Assembly (NCBI GenBank): GCA_036505275.1
Contig: DASXTS010000121.1
Location: 1 to 6,304, forward strand
Length of the DNA: 6,304 bases
Reading direction: 5' to 3'
From: DASXTS01 sp036505275
GTDB lineage: Bacteria > Actinomycetota > Actinomycetes > Mycobacteriales > Pseudonocardiaceae
Of this stretch, positions 1 to 6,199 are shown piece after piece (position 1 is the stretch's first letter; the number at the start of each line of letters is the position of its first letter). Below the pieces are notes generated by a model. It was not told the DNA's origin, did no database searches, and saw only the letters and a list, made by a program, of their open reading frames with translations. Both the position numbers and the translations under genes were made by a program.

Positions 1-1588
1 GCCGCTCGACAGCAACCGCATCGGCCGAGACGACGGATGCGACGGATGCGACGGATGCGGCGGATGCGGCAGCCGCGGCATCGCGGCGGGCCAGGTACTC
101 GTCGATACCACCGGGCAGCGAGGTGATCCGGCCGTCGCCGAGCAGCGCCACCACGGTGTCGCACACCCGCTCGACCAGGTAGCGGTCGTGCGAGACCACG
201 ACGAGGGTGCCGGCCCACGAGTCGAGCAGCCGTTCGAGCTGCTGCAGGGTGTCGATGTCGAGGTCGTTGGTCGGTTCGTCGAGCAGCAGCACATTGGGCT
301 CGGTCATCAGCAGCCGGGTCAGCGCAAGCCGCCGTCGCTCGCCGCCGGAGAGCTCGGACACCGGCGTGCGCTGCCGCGCCGGCGAGAACCCGAGCCGCTC
401 GGCAAGCTGCGACGCGGACAGCTCGTGCCGGCCGAGCACGACGCGGCGGGCCACCTCCTCCACCGCCTCCAGCACCCGTGCGTCCTCGGGCAGCGCGGCG
501 TGCAGCTCCTGCGGGAGGTGCGCTAGACGCACCGTCTGGCCACGCACCAGCCGCCCGGACGACGGCGGCAGCTCGCCGGCCAGCAGCCGCAGCAGGGTGG
601 TCTTGCCCGAACCGTTGACCCCGACCACGCCGACCCGCTCGCCCGGCCCGATACGCCAGGTCACGCCGTCCAGCATCGTCCTGGTGCCGGCCGACACGCT
701 GACGTCCTCCAGCTCCAGCACGGTCCGGCCGAGCCGGCGGCGGGCGAAGGCGGTGAGCTGCACAGTGTCCCGCGGCGGCGGCACGTCGGCGATGAGCGCC
801 TCGGCCGCCTCGATCCTGAACCTCGGCTTGGAGGTGCGGGCCGGCGCGCCCCGGCGTAGCCACGCCAGCTCGACCCTGGCCAGGTTGCGCCGGGTCGCCT
901 CGGCCGCCTCGGCCTGCCTGGCCCGCTCGGCGCGGGCGTACACCCAGTCCGCGTAGCCGCCCTCGTACTGCTCGATCCGGCCGTCAACCACCTCCCAGAT
1001 GCGGCCGCACACGGTATCGAGGAACCAGCGGTCGTGGGTGACCACGACCACCGCGCAGCGGCGGGCCAGCAGGTGCTCGGCGAGCCACCGCACGCCCTCG
1101 ACGTCGAGGTGGTTGGTCGGCTCGTCCAGCACCACCAGGTCCAGCTCGCCGACCAGCGCCGCGGCCAGCGTGACCCGTCGCCGCTCGCCGCCGGACAGCC
1201 GCGCCACCGGGGTGTCCAGGCCAATGGCGCCAAGGCCGAGCCCGTCGAGCACGGAACGCACCCGCGGATCGGCGGCCCACTCGTGCTCAGGGCCGTGCGC
1301 CCACCGGGCAAGCGCCACCTCGCGCACAGTCGCGCCCGACGGCGGCGGTTCGTCCCGCTGGGTCACCACGGCCGTCCGCAGTGACCCGGCGTGGCTCACC
1401 CGCCCCTCGTCGGGCGGCTCGATCCCGGCGAGGACCTCGAGCAGGGTGGTCTTGCCGCTGCCGTTGAGGCCGAGCACGCCGATCCGGTCGCCGGCGTGCA
1501 CCCCGAGCGAGACCCCGGCGAGCAGCGGCCGCACGCCGTACGACTTGCCGACCGCCTCCAGGTTGACCAGGTTCGCCGGCGGGGTCAC
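1..1588 (-). CDS. ABC-F family ATPase, Uup-like, 3' end cut by window
   Basis: Two ATP-binding cassettes lie in one chain with no membrane segment, the hallmark of ABC-F proteins, which act on the ribosome rather than transport. 529 codons are visible and the frame is open to base 1, so the C-terminus is missing. Cassette 1 has Walker A GLNGSGKT (40-47), signature LSGGE (131-135), Walker B with DEPTNHLD (155-162) and switch THD (184-186). The linker (about 205-290) is Arg/Ala/Glu-rich and contains ARTSKPRFR (250-258), which resembles the Uup-type linker. Cassette 2 has Walker A GVNGSGKT (323-330), LSGGE (413-417), DEPTNDLD (437-444) and SHD (466-468). Both catalytic Glu residues (156, 438) are present, so it should hydrolyse ATP. 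The GTG start overlaps the ispE stop (GTGA), with GAAGG nine bases upstream, which suggests translational coupling. The exact role (Uup-like, translation factor or resistance type) cannot be decided from sequence. Confidence 0.93.
   Translation of the reverse strand, partial: MTPPANLVNLEAVGKSYGVRPLLAGVSLGVHAGDRIGVLGLNGSGKTTLLEVLAGIEPPDEGRVSHAGSLRTAVVTQRDEPPPSGATVREVALARWAHGPEHEWAADPRVRSVLDGLGLGAIGLDTPVARLSGGERRRVTLAAALVGELDLVVLDEPTNHLDVEGVRWLAEHLLARRCAVVVVTHDRWFLDTVCGRIWEVVDGRIEQYEGGYADWVYARAERARQAEAAEATRRNLARVELAWLRRGAPARTSKPRFRIEAAEALIADVPPPRDTVQLTAFARRRLGRTVLELEDVSVSAGTRTMLDGVTWRIGPGERVGVVGVNGSGKTTLLRLLAGELPPSSGRLVRGQTVRLAHLPQELHAALPEDARVLEAVEEVARRVVLGRHELSASQLAERLGFSPARQRTPVSELSGGERRRLALTRLLMTEPNVLLLDEPTNDLDIDTLQQLERLLDSWAGTLVVVSHDRYLVERVCDTVVALLGDGRITSLPGGIDEYLARRDAAAAASAASVASVASVVSADAVAVER
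32..67 (-). repeat. Four 9-base tandem units in the ABC-F tail
   Basis: Three perfect copies of GACGGATGC (plus-strand reading; 32-40, 41-49, 50-58) are followed by one copy with a single change, GGCGGATGC (59-67). The unit length is a multiple of three, so the ABC-F reading frame is kept. On the minus strand the repeat encodes Ala-Ser-Ala followed by three Ala-Ser-Val, at residues 508-519, just after cassette 2. It looks like a flexible low-complexity linker to the C-terminal tail that lies outside the window. Confidence 0.9.
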
Positions 1589-2553
1589 GCGTGGGCGCCT
1601 TCAAACGGGTCATAGGGCGGTGTCGGCGGCTTGGCCGAGTCGTCGACGATCCTCGCGCCGGGCACCGGGCCGTGTGCCACCCGAACCGTGCGGCACACCC
1701 CCGCGCCGGCCAACTCAGCCGCGACCCGCACCGCGGCGTCGCCGTCCGAGCACAGGAACGCGCAGGTGGGTCCGGATCCGGACACCATGCCGACCAGCGC
1801 ACCGGCGGACACCCCGGCACGCAGTGTTCGGCGAAGTGCCGGCCGCAACGATATGGCCGCGACCTGCAGGTCGTTGCCGAGCAGCAGCGCGAGCTGCCGC
1901 GGGTCGCCGGAGGCCAGCGCCTCCAGCACCGGCTCGACCGCGCCGACCCGCTGCGGGGAGCTGTTGGCCCGCAACCGATCCAGCTCGTCGTACACGTCCG
2001 GCGTGTTCAGGCCCCGATGATCCAGCGCGATCACCCAGTGGTAGGTGTGCCTGGCCAGCACCGGGATGATCCGCTCGCCGCGGCCCGTACCCAGCGCGGT
2101 GCCACCGTGCAGCACGAACGGCACATCGCTGCCCAGCCCGGCGGCCAGCTCGGTCAGCTCATCGCGGCCCAGCTCCAGCCGCCACAGGGCGGACAGCCCG
2201 ACCAGCGCCGCCGCCGCGTCCGCGCTGCCACCGGCCATCCCCCCGGCGACCGGGATGCCCTTGTGGATCACCACCCGCACCTTCGGCTCGCGGCCGGCGT
2301 GCTTGGCCAGCAGCCGCACCGCGCGCCACGCCAGGTTGTCCACCCCGTCCGGCACTACCCCGGCGCCCTCGCCGTGGGCTTCCACACCAGGGTTGTCCGA
2401 TACCGCGACGGTCACCTCGTCGCACAGGTTCAGCGCCTGGTACACCGTCACGATGTCGTGGTAGCCATCCGGGCGTGCATCACGCACGGCCAGGTGCAGG
2501 TTCACCTTGGCCGGAACCCGCACCGTGACCGGCGGCGGCACCACGGATAGCAC
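1585..2553 (-). CDS. ispE: 4-diphosphocytidyl-2-C-methyl-D-erythritol kinase
   Basis: IspE is the GHMP-family kinase that phosphorylates the 2-hydroxyl of CDP-methylerythritol with ATP. It is a cytosolic step of the MEP pathway to IPP and DMAPP. The 322-residue protein opens with VTVRVPAKVNLHL (9-21), containing catalytic-site Lys16. It has the glycine-rich ATP loop PVAGGMAGGSADAAAAL (101-117), GLGSDVPF with Asp143 (139-146), the family segment HGGTALGTGRG (149-159), and the C-terminal GHMP motif VSGSGPTCAFL (257-267). It is close to M. tuberculosis IspE across these blocks. The GTG at 2553 was chosen because AGG lies ten bases upstream. GTG at 2544 would match the mycobacterial N-terminus better, and GTG at 2595 is also in frame. 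The stop overlaps the ABC-F start by four bases. It lies 109 bases after ksgA, probably in the same transcript. Confidence 0.95.
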   Translation of the reverse strand: MLSVVPPPVTVRVPAKVNLHLAVRDARPDGYHDIVTVYQALNLCDEVTVAVSDNPGVEAHGEGAGVVPDGVDNLAWRAVRLLAKHAGREPKVRVVIHKGIPVAGGMAGGSADAAAALVGLSALWRLELGRDELTELAAGLGSDVPFVLHGGTALGTGRGERIIPVLARHTYHWVIALDHRGLNTPDVYDELDRLRANSSPQRVGAVEPVLEALASGDPRQLALLLGNDLQVAAISLRPALRRTLRAGVSAGALVGMVSGSGPTCAFLCSDGDAAVRVAAELAGAGVCRTVRVAHGPVPGARIVDDSAKPPTPPYDPFEGAHA

Positions 2554-2587
2554 GATGGACGAGCCTACGCGTTCACCGTCCTGGTCC

Positions 2588-2606
2588 CCTGCCACGCGCC
2601 GGCAGG
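2588..2606 (-). promoter_or_regulatory. Stem-loop in the ksgA–ispE gap
   Basis: A 6-base perfect stem (CCTGCC / GGCAGG) with a 7-base loop lies 35 bases upstream of the chosen ispE start. No T-tract follows it, so it is not an intrinsic terminator. It could shape translation or processing between ksgA and ispE, or be chance in GC-rich DNA. If ispE started at GTG 2595, that start codon would lie in the loop. Confidence 0.25.
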
Positions 2607-2662
2607 AGTCCCGCCCCGAAAGCGCGATACGCGATGCCTCGGCTACGGACCAAGGAGCCGGA

Positions 2663-3553
2663 TCAGGGGCGGGCGGCGGCGATGCGGGCGAACGCGGCGA
2701 CGTCGAGCTGTTCGCCGCGGGTGGACGGGTCGATGTCGGCGGCGCGGAGGGCGGCCTCGGCGGCCTGCGGGGAGCCGGCCCAGGATGCCAGTGCGGTGCG
2801 GAGTGTCTTGCGGCGCTGGGCGAATGCGGCGTCCACGACCGCGAACGTGGCGTCCCGGCCAGCCGCACCAACCGCGCCCGCGCCGGACTCACCGGGGGGC
2901 GGGCGCCGGGTGAAGGCGACGAGGCCGGAGTCCACATTAGGCACCGGCCAGAAGACGGTGCGCGGGACGGGGCCGGCCTGGCGCATCGAGGCGTACCAGG
3001 CGGCCTTGACGCTGGGCACGCCGTAGGTACGGGACCCCGGCGCCGCGGCGAGACGGTCGGCGACCTCGGCCTGCACCATGACCAGGCCGTGTGCCACCGA
3101 CGGGAGCTCGGCGAGCAGGTGCAACAGGACGGGCACGGCGACGTTGTAGGGCAGGTTGGCGACCAGCGCCGTTGGCAACGGGCCGGGCAGGTCGGCGGCT
3201 TGCAGCCGAAGGGCATCGGCGGTCACGACGGACAGCCGCGAAGCAAGCGCAGGGGCACGCGAGACCACGGTGGCGGGCAGCCGAGCGGCCAGCACCGGGT
3301 CGATCTCGACTGCGGTGACGTACTGTGCGGCGTCGAGCAGGCCCAGGGTGAGTGAGCCAAGGCCGGGGCCAACCTCCAGCGCCACGTCGTCCTGGCGCAA
3401 CCCGGCGGCGGCGACGATGCGGCGCACCGTGTTCGGGTCGTGCACGAAGTTCTGACCGAGCCTCTTGGTCGGCCGTACGCCAAGCTCGGCGGCCAGACGC
3501 CGAACGTCCGCCGGGCCCAACAACCGGGCACCGGCGGACGTCCGTCTTTCCAC
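2663..3553 (-). CDS. ksgA: 16S rRNA (adenine(1518)-N(6)/adenine(1519)-N(6))-dimethyltransferase
   Basis: KsgA dimethylates two adjacent adenines in the loop of helix 45 of 16S rRNA, using S-adenosylmethionine, late in 30S assembly. Its loss commonly gives kasugamycin resistance. The 296-residue form shows the N-terminal KRLGQNFVHD (30-39), the SAM-binding loop EVGPGLG (60-66), the acidic residue Glu83 in AVEID, the catalytic NLPY (133-136), the substrate-side segment VFWPVPNVDSGLV (200-212) and the C-terminal AQRRKTLR (245-252). The GTG at 3553, 11 bases after the rpfB stop, gives an N-terminus comparable to the mycobacterial protein. It has no clear Shine-Dalgarno. An in-frame ATG at 3604 would add 17 residues and overlap rpfB by 40 bases. 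Either way, tight spacing implies co-transcription with rpfB. Confidence 0.95.
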   Translation of the reverse strand: MERRTSAGARLLGPADVRRLAAELGVRPTKRLGQNFVHDPNTVRRIVAAAGLRQDDVALEVGPGLGSLTLGLLDAAQYVTAVEIDPVLAARLPATVVSRAPALASRLSVVTADALRLQAADLPGPLPTALVANLPYNVAVPVLLHLLAELPSVAHGLVMVQAEVADRLAAAPGSRTYGVPSVKAAWYASMRQAGPVPRTVFWPVPNVDSGLVAFTRRPPPGESGAGAVGAAGRDATFAVVDAAFAQRRKTLRTALASWAGSPQAAEAALRAADIDPSTRGEQLDVAAFARIAAARP

Positions 3554-3564
3554 GGGACGCGAAT

Positions 3565-4674
3565 CTACGTGGGTAAGCCCAGCTGGCGCGCGCAGGACGG
3601 CCATGCGCCGTACCCACCGCGGTCGTCCCGCACCCTGGTCGCGACGGCGATCTGCTGCTCGCGGGTGGCCTGGTGCGGGTAGGCGGCGTATTCGGTGCCG
3701 CCGTAGGCGCGCCAGGTGGACAGGTCGAACTGCAGGCCGCCGTAATAGCCGTTGCCGGTATTGATCGCCCAATTGCCGCCGGACTCGCACTGCGCCAGCC
3801 GGTCCCACACCGCGCCGTCGGAGACAGGCGGATTGACTGGGCGCTTGGTGCCGACGGCGATCTTGCGCGCCAGCGGCTGCTTGGTGATCTCGACGGAGAC
3901 CTGCTCGCGGTTGGTGACCTTGCCGTTGGTGGTGGTGATCTTGAACACCAGGATCCGCGCGCCGGGAGTGCCCTCGTCGAGCACCTTCTCCTCACCGATC
4001 GGCAGGTTCGGGTCGTCCATCTTCTCGACCGGCGGGGCGATGGCCTCGGTCTCGTTCACCTGGCTGAACCGCACCCTGGTGATCTCGACGGCCATACCGG
4101 CGGTCAGGGCGGTGGCCGCCTCGGGCGCCACCATGTCGGCGCTTTCCAAGGTGAGGCCAAGGTCGGCGAGCAGCTCTGCCACGGTCACCGCGGTCGAGGA
4201 CAGCTCGACCGGCGGCTCCCCGCCGTCGGTGAGGATGACCCGCTTCGGGCTGCGCACGTCCAGCGCCATGCCGTCGATCGGGATGCGGCGCGAACGGTCC
4301 GCGGACACCTCGACGCCATCACCATGCAGGCGGAGCTGGCGCAGCGCCTCCTCGACGGTGAGCGCCGTCGTCCACACCAAGCGCTCCTGGCCGTCCAGCC
4401 GGATGGTGAGCAGCCGGCCCCGGCGCACCACGATCTGGCTGCCGTCGTCGATCCGGGTGTCGGCGGCGGGGGCGACGGTGTCGTGCTCGCCGACCGTCAC
4501 GTTGGCCGCCTGCAGCGCGGCGCCGACGGTCGCCGCGAACGTGTGCAGCATGCGGCCTTCGCCGTCGACCGCGATGGTGATCGATTTGTCCACTACGACG
4601 GCAGCCGCGCCGCCGCAGGTGAGGAGCACGAGGGTGGCAGCTACCGCTGCCCTGACGATCGTGTGTCTGGCCAC
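3565..4674 (-). CDS. rpfB: Resuscitation-promoting factor RpfB (secreted/anchored muralytic enzyme)
   Basis: RpfB cleaves peptidoglycan as a lytic-transglycosylase-like enzyme and promotes regrowth of dormant actinobacterial cells. The 369-residue form has an N-terminal Arg/His then hydrophobic stretch (6-28) for export. Three DUF348 domains follow (about 31-70, 88-128, 145-185), then a G5 domain (about 202-277) and the Rpf catalytic domain (about 284-366). Glu297 in AQCESGGNW is the expected catalytic acid. Cys296 and Cys361 match the disulfide pair known in mycobacterial RpfB, and TGNGYYGGLQF (306-316) is the family core. Unlike M. tuberculosis RpfB, there is no convincing lipobox: Cys20 follows Thr inside the hydrophobic core. 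GTG 4674 was chosen because GGA lies six bases upstream and the signal segment then sits at the N-terminus. GTG 4740 would add 22 residues but sits inside a strong hairpin. ksgA follows after 11 bases. Confidence 0.95.
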   Translation of the reverse strand: MARHTIVRAAVAATLVLLTCGGAAAVVVDKSITIAVDGEGRMLHTFAATVGAALQAANVTVGEHDTVAPAADTRIDDGSQIVVRRGRLLTIRLDGQERLVWTTALTVEEALRQLRLHGDGVEVSADRSRRIPIDGMALDVRSPKRVILTDGGEPPVELSSTAVTVAELLADLGLTLESADMVAPEAATALTAGMAVEITRVRFSQVNETEAIAPPVEKMDDPNLPIGEEKVLDEGTPGARILVFKITTTNGKVTNREQVSVEITKQPLARKIAVGTKRPVNPPVSDGAVWDRLAQCESGGNWAINTGNGYYGGLQFDLSTWRAYGGTEYAAYPHQATREQQIAVATRVRDDRGGYGAWPSCARQLGLPT

Positions 4675-4717
4675 CTGTCGTCCAGTCGTCGCGCATCCGG
4701 GCAGGGGCGGGCGCGGT

Positions 4718-4864
4718 GTGGCCAGGCGACCGTTCGCCACCCGGCCACCGCGAGCCGTGCCAGCCCCGACTGGCCGCGGTGCGCCCGGGATGTCCCCATC
4801 CCGGCGGTCCGTGCCGCCGTGACCGGAGGCTGGTCCTGGTCGGGCGACACGGTCACGGGACCGT
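4718..4864 (-). promoter_or_regulatory. Hairpin-rich 5' leader of rpfB
   Basis: Four stem-loops lie between tatD and rpfB, in transcription order. (a) 4849-4864: ACGGTC/GACCGT with a 4-base loop. (b) 4803-4818: GGCGG/CCGCC. (c) 4785-4804: CCGGGATG/CATCCCGG closed by GGGA, a GNRA-type tetraloop. (d) 4718-4748: GTGGCC/GGCCAC enclosing GGCGA/TCGCC, 11 pairs in all. A weaker 5-pair stem is at 4759-4774. Hairpins (b) and (c) share two bases, so they compete at the edge. None has a following T-tract. The M. tuberculosis rpfB–ksgA–ispE operon is reported to be controlled by a leader RNA switch, so a structured leader here is plausible. Homology to that element is not shown. Confidence 0.4.
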
Positions 4865-4867
4865 AAC
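4852..4867 (-). promoter_or_regulatory. GTTAC-n6-GTGAC site upstream of rpfB (MtrA/GlnR-like)
   Basis: On the minus strand GTTAC, six bases, then GTGAC form two direct half-sites with 11-base centre spacing, one helical turn. Actinobacterial GlnR boxes, which Streptomyces MtrA also binds, have this GTnAC-n6 layout. MtrA is known to target rpfB in M. tuberculosis. The match is by eye and short. The site lies about 180 bases upstream of the chosen rpfB start and overlaps a 16-base perfect inverted repeat (4849-4864). Confidence 0.3.
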
Positions 4868-4906
4868 GGCCGGCGCGTCGATAGGCCAGCCGGGTGAGCC
4901 GAACGC

Positions 4907-4922
4907 CGGCGTCGGCACGCCG
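4907..4922 (-). terminator. Possible GC stem-loop after tatD (no T-tract)
   Basis: A perfect 6-base stem (CGGCGT/ACGCCG) with a 4-base loop begins 20 bases after the tatD stop. There is no T-run, so it is at most a weak or Rho-assisted terminator, or a transcript-stabilising element. A partly overlapping alternative stem (GCCGA/TCGGC at 4898-4902 and 4912-4916) can also form. Confidence 0.25.
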
Positions 4923-4941
4923 AAACGCCCGCTCTGGTCGC

Positions 4942-5793
4942 CTAGCGGTCGAAACGGGTGATGGGAATGGGTGAATCCGCGAACCGAAACACCCGTTCGG
5001 CGTTTGCCGCCGTCGCCTCGGCGAGCGCCGTCACGTCGTCGCCGCGGACCTCGGCGAGCCCCCGAATCGTGTACGGGATGCAGTACGGCTCGTTCGGGCG
5101 GCCGCGGAACGGGTGCGGCGCGAGGAACGGGGCATCGGTCTCCACCAGCAGCAACTCGGCCGGCACCTGGGCGGCCGCAGCCCGCAGCTCGCGCGCGTTC
5201 TGGAACGTCACCGTGCCGGCGAAGGACATCAGGTACCCGGCGTCGGCGCAGCGGCGGGCCACGACCTCGTCGCCGGAGAAGCAGTGGAAGATCACCGTGT
5301 CCGGTGCGTCCTCTTCGTCGAGAATGCGCAGCACGTCATCGTGCGCATCCCGGTCGTGGATCATCAGCGGCTTGCCCAGCCGCTTGGCCAGGTCGATGTG
5401 CCAGCGGAACGCCGCCTCCTGGGCGTCGTGCGGCGCATACTCCCAGTAGTGGTCCAGGCCGGTCTCGCCGACCGCCACCACCCGCGGCCGAGCGGCCAGG
5501 GCCGCCAACTCGGCCCGGTCGTCATCGGTGAACCGGGCCGTTCTCGTCGGATGCAACGCCACGGCGGCGAACAGCCGCTCGTCCCAGTGCGCGGCCTCGG
5601 CAACCCACCGCGCGGCGTCCATGTCGTCGGACACCGTGACGACGGATACGACGCCGGCCGCGGTGGCCCGGTCCAGCGCCCCCCGTACCTCCTCCGGCGT
5701 CCGGAAACCGCACGCGTCCAGGTGGGTGTGCGCGTCCACCACGGGCACGGCCAACGGCTCGGGCACCGGCGGTGGCTCGCCCTGGCGCCTCAC
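4942..5793 (-). CDS. tatD: TatD family metal-dependent hydrolase (DNase)
   Basis: TatD proteins are cytosolic amidohydrolase-fold enzymes with metal-dependent 3'-5' DNase activity, linked to DNA repair. In actinobacteria they commonly sit next to metG. The 283-residue chain has the usual length. The HxH metal motif is in VDAHTHLDAC (His22, His24), then ALHP (79-82), GETGLDHYWEY with Glu110 (109-119), MIHDRD with His146, FHCFSG with His170, and ETDAPFLAP with Asp220 (218-226). All expected metal ligands are present. The GTG at 5793 is used, and TTG at 5796 immediately precedes it. GGA lies nine bases upstream of the GTG, and an in-frame TGA farther upstream rules out a much longer form. In M. 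tuberculosis metS and tatD are divergent, whereas here metG and tatD are co-directional. The substrate in the cell is not known from the sequence. Confidence 0.95.
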   Translation of the reverse strand: MRRQGEPPPVPEPLAVPVVDAHTHLDACGFRTPEEVRGALDRATAAGVVSVVTVSDDMDAARWVAEAAHWDERLFAAVALHPTRTARFTDDDRAELAALAARPRVVAVGETGLDHYWEYAPHDAQEAAFRWHIDLAKRLGKPLMIHDRDAHDDVLRILDEEDAPDTVIFHCFSGDEVVARRCADAGYLMSFAGTVTFQNARELRAAAAQVPAELLLVETDAPFLAPHPFRGRPNEPYCIPYTIRGLAEVRGDDVTALAEATAANAERVFRFADSPIPITRFDR

Positions 5794-5830
5794 CAAACGG
5801 TTTCCAGGACCGGCTGCTCTTGACGTTTTC

Positions 5831-5856
5831 GGTCACACGTAACCAGCGGAATTCCG
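5831..5856. promoter_or_regulatory. Palindromes upstream of tatD
   Basis: This part of the tatD upstream gap holds two symmetric elements three bases apart. At 5831-5844 the plus strand reads GGTCACACGTAACC, an inverted repeat with one G·T-type mismatch. At 5847-5856 it reads CGGAATTCCG, a perfect 10-base palindrome. Both could be operator sites for tatD, but short palindromes arise by chance. I see no convincing -35/-10 pair here. Confidence 0.2.
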
Positions 5857-5920
5857 AGAGTGATCGCCGTGGCACCGATGGTCCGATCGAACGGATCCGC
5901 GTTGCACAGCGGGCCCGCGC

Positions 5921-6154
5921 TCACTCGACCCAGTCTTTCCAGACCTCGGGCGAGGACTCCTCGAAGTCCTCAAATGACACGTCGCGCACCTTGCCGGCTA
6001 ACGCCCCGTATCCGTTTCGGCGGCCCTTCTTTTCGGACACCACCGAGACGCGCACGCGCTGACCTGGCACGAGGTTCCTCAACTCGGACAAGGGAACGAC
6101 AACACCGTCCTCGGTCACGACAGTTTCGTGCTCGTCCTTGCTCGTCACGGTCAC
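5921..6154 (-). CDS. Small AbrB/MazE-like antitoxin-type protein (hypothetical)
   Basis: This 77-residue protein is not recognised with certainty. Its first part, TVVTEDGVVVPLSELRNL followed by PGQRVRVSVV (11-39), has the strand–loop–'PLSEL…PGQRV' pattern of swapped-hairpin AbrB/MazE/VapB-type DNA-binding proteins. A basic EKKGRR patch (41-46) follows. The tail, GALAGKVRDVSFEDFEE (50-66) and then PEVWKDW, is acidic and aromatic, like the toxin-binding tails of such antitoxins. No toxin gene is visible beside it; metG is upstream and tatD downstream. GTG 6154 is four bases after GGAG and GTG 6148 is ten bases after it, so the true start may be either. An upstream in-frame GTG at 6184 lacks a ribosome site. 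It reads in the same direction as its neighbours. Gene confidence is fair; function is inference. Confidence 0.65.
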   Translation of the reverse strand: MTVTSKDEHETVVTEDGVVVPLSELRNLVPGQRVRVSVVSEKKGRRNGYGALAGKVRDVSFEDFEESSPEVWKDWVE

Positions 6155-6186
6155 AATGCTCCGCTGGTCTCCCCAACCGCGCACAC

Positions 6187-6192
6187 ATGTTA
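6187..6192 (-). promoter_or_regulatory. Possible -10 box for the small gene
   Basis: The minus strand has TAACAT (TANNNT type) between the metG stop and the small gene, in a local AT-rich patch that is unusual for this window. A start point near 6180 would fit a short leader before GTG 6154. The -35 region at normal spacing is poor. A TTGACT lies only five bases upstream of the -10, too close to serve it. Confidence 0.3.
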
Positions 6193-6199
6193 CAACAAG

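Noticed and set aside
32..67. CRISPR-like repeats
   Set aside because: The 9-base units are directly adjacent with no spacers and are in frame inside a coding gene.
661..1311. Minus-strand frame of 216 codons within the ABC-F region
   Set aside because: It is out of frame with the ATPase motifs. The true frame is open from 1588 to base 1 and has no stop only because the window ends.
207..2069. Several long plus-strand frames opposite the ABC-F gene and ispE
   Set aside because: They are Ser/Arg/Pro-rich with no family motifs. The minus strand carries complete sets of ABC-F and IspE motifs in the same DNA.
2554..3216. Upstream extension of the ispE frame through ksgA, suggesting a KsgA–IspE fusion
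   Set aside because: The extra residues are Pro/Ser/Ala/Arg-rich and come from reading ksgA in the wrong frame. Normal IspE starts lie near 2553.
4641..4856. 71-codon minus-strand frame overlapping the rpfB start, as a leader peptide
   Set aside because: No ribosome binding site precedes its GTG and the product looks like random GC-rich translation. A regulatory leader ORF is not excluded but is unsupported.
3673..4866. Long plus-strand open frame of 397 codons opposite rpfB
   Set aside because: It mirrors rpfB codon by codon, has low-complexity Gly/Arg/Asp/Val content and no recognisable motif. Such antisense frames are expected in GC-rich coding DNA.
4675..4941. Cyclic-di-AMP (ydaO) riboswitch before rpfB
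   Set aside because: This riboswitch class is known before rpfA-type genes in actinobacteria, but I could not find its conserved core segments here.
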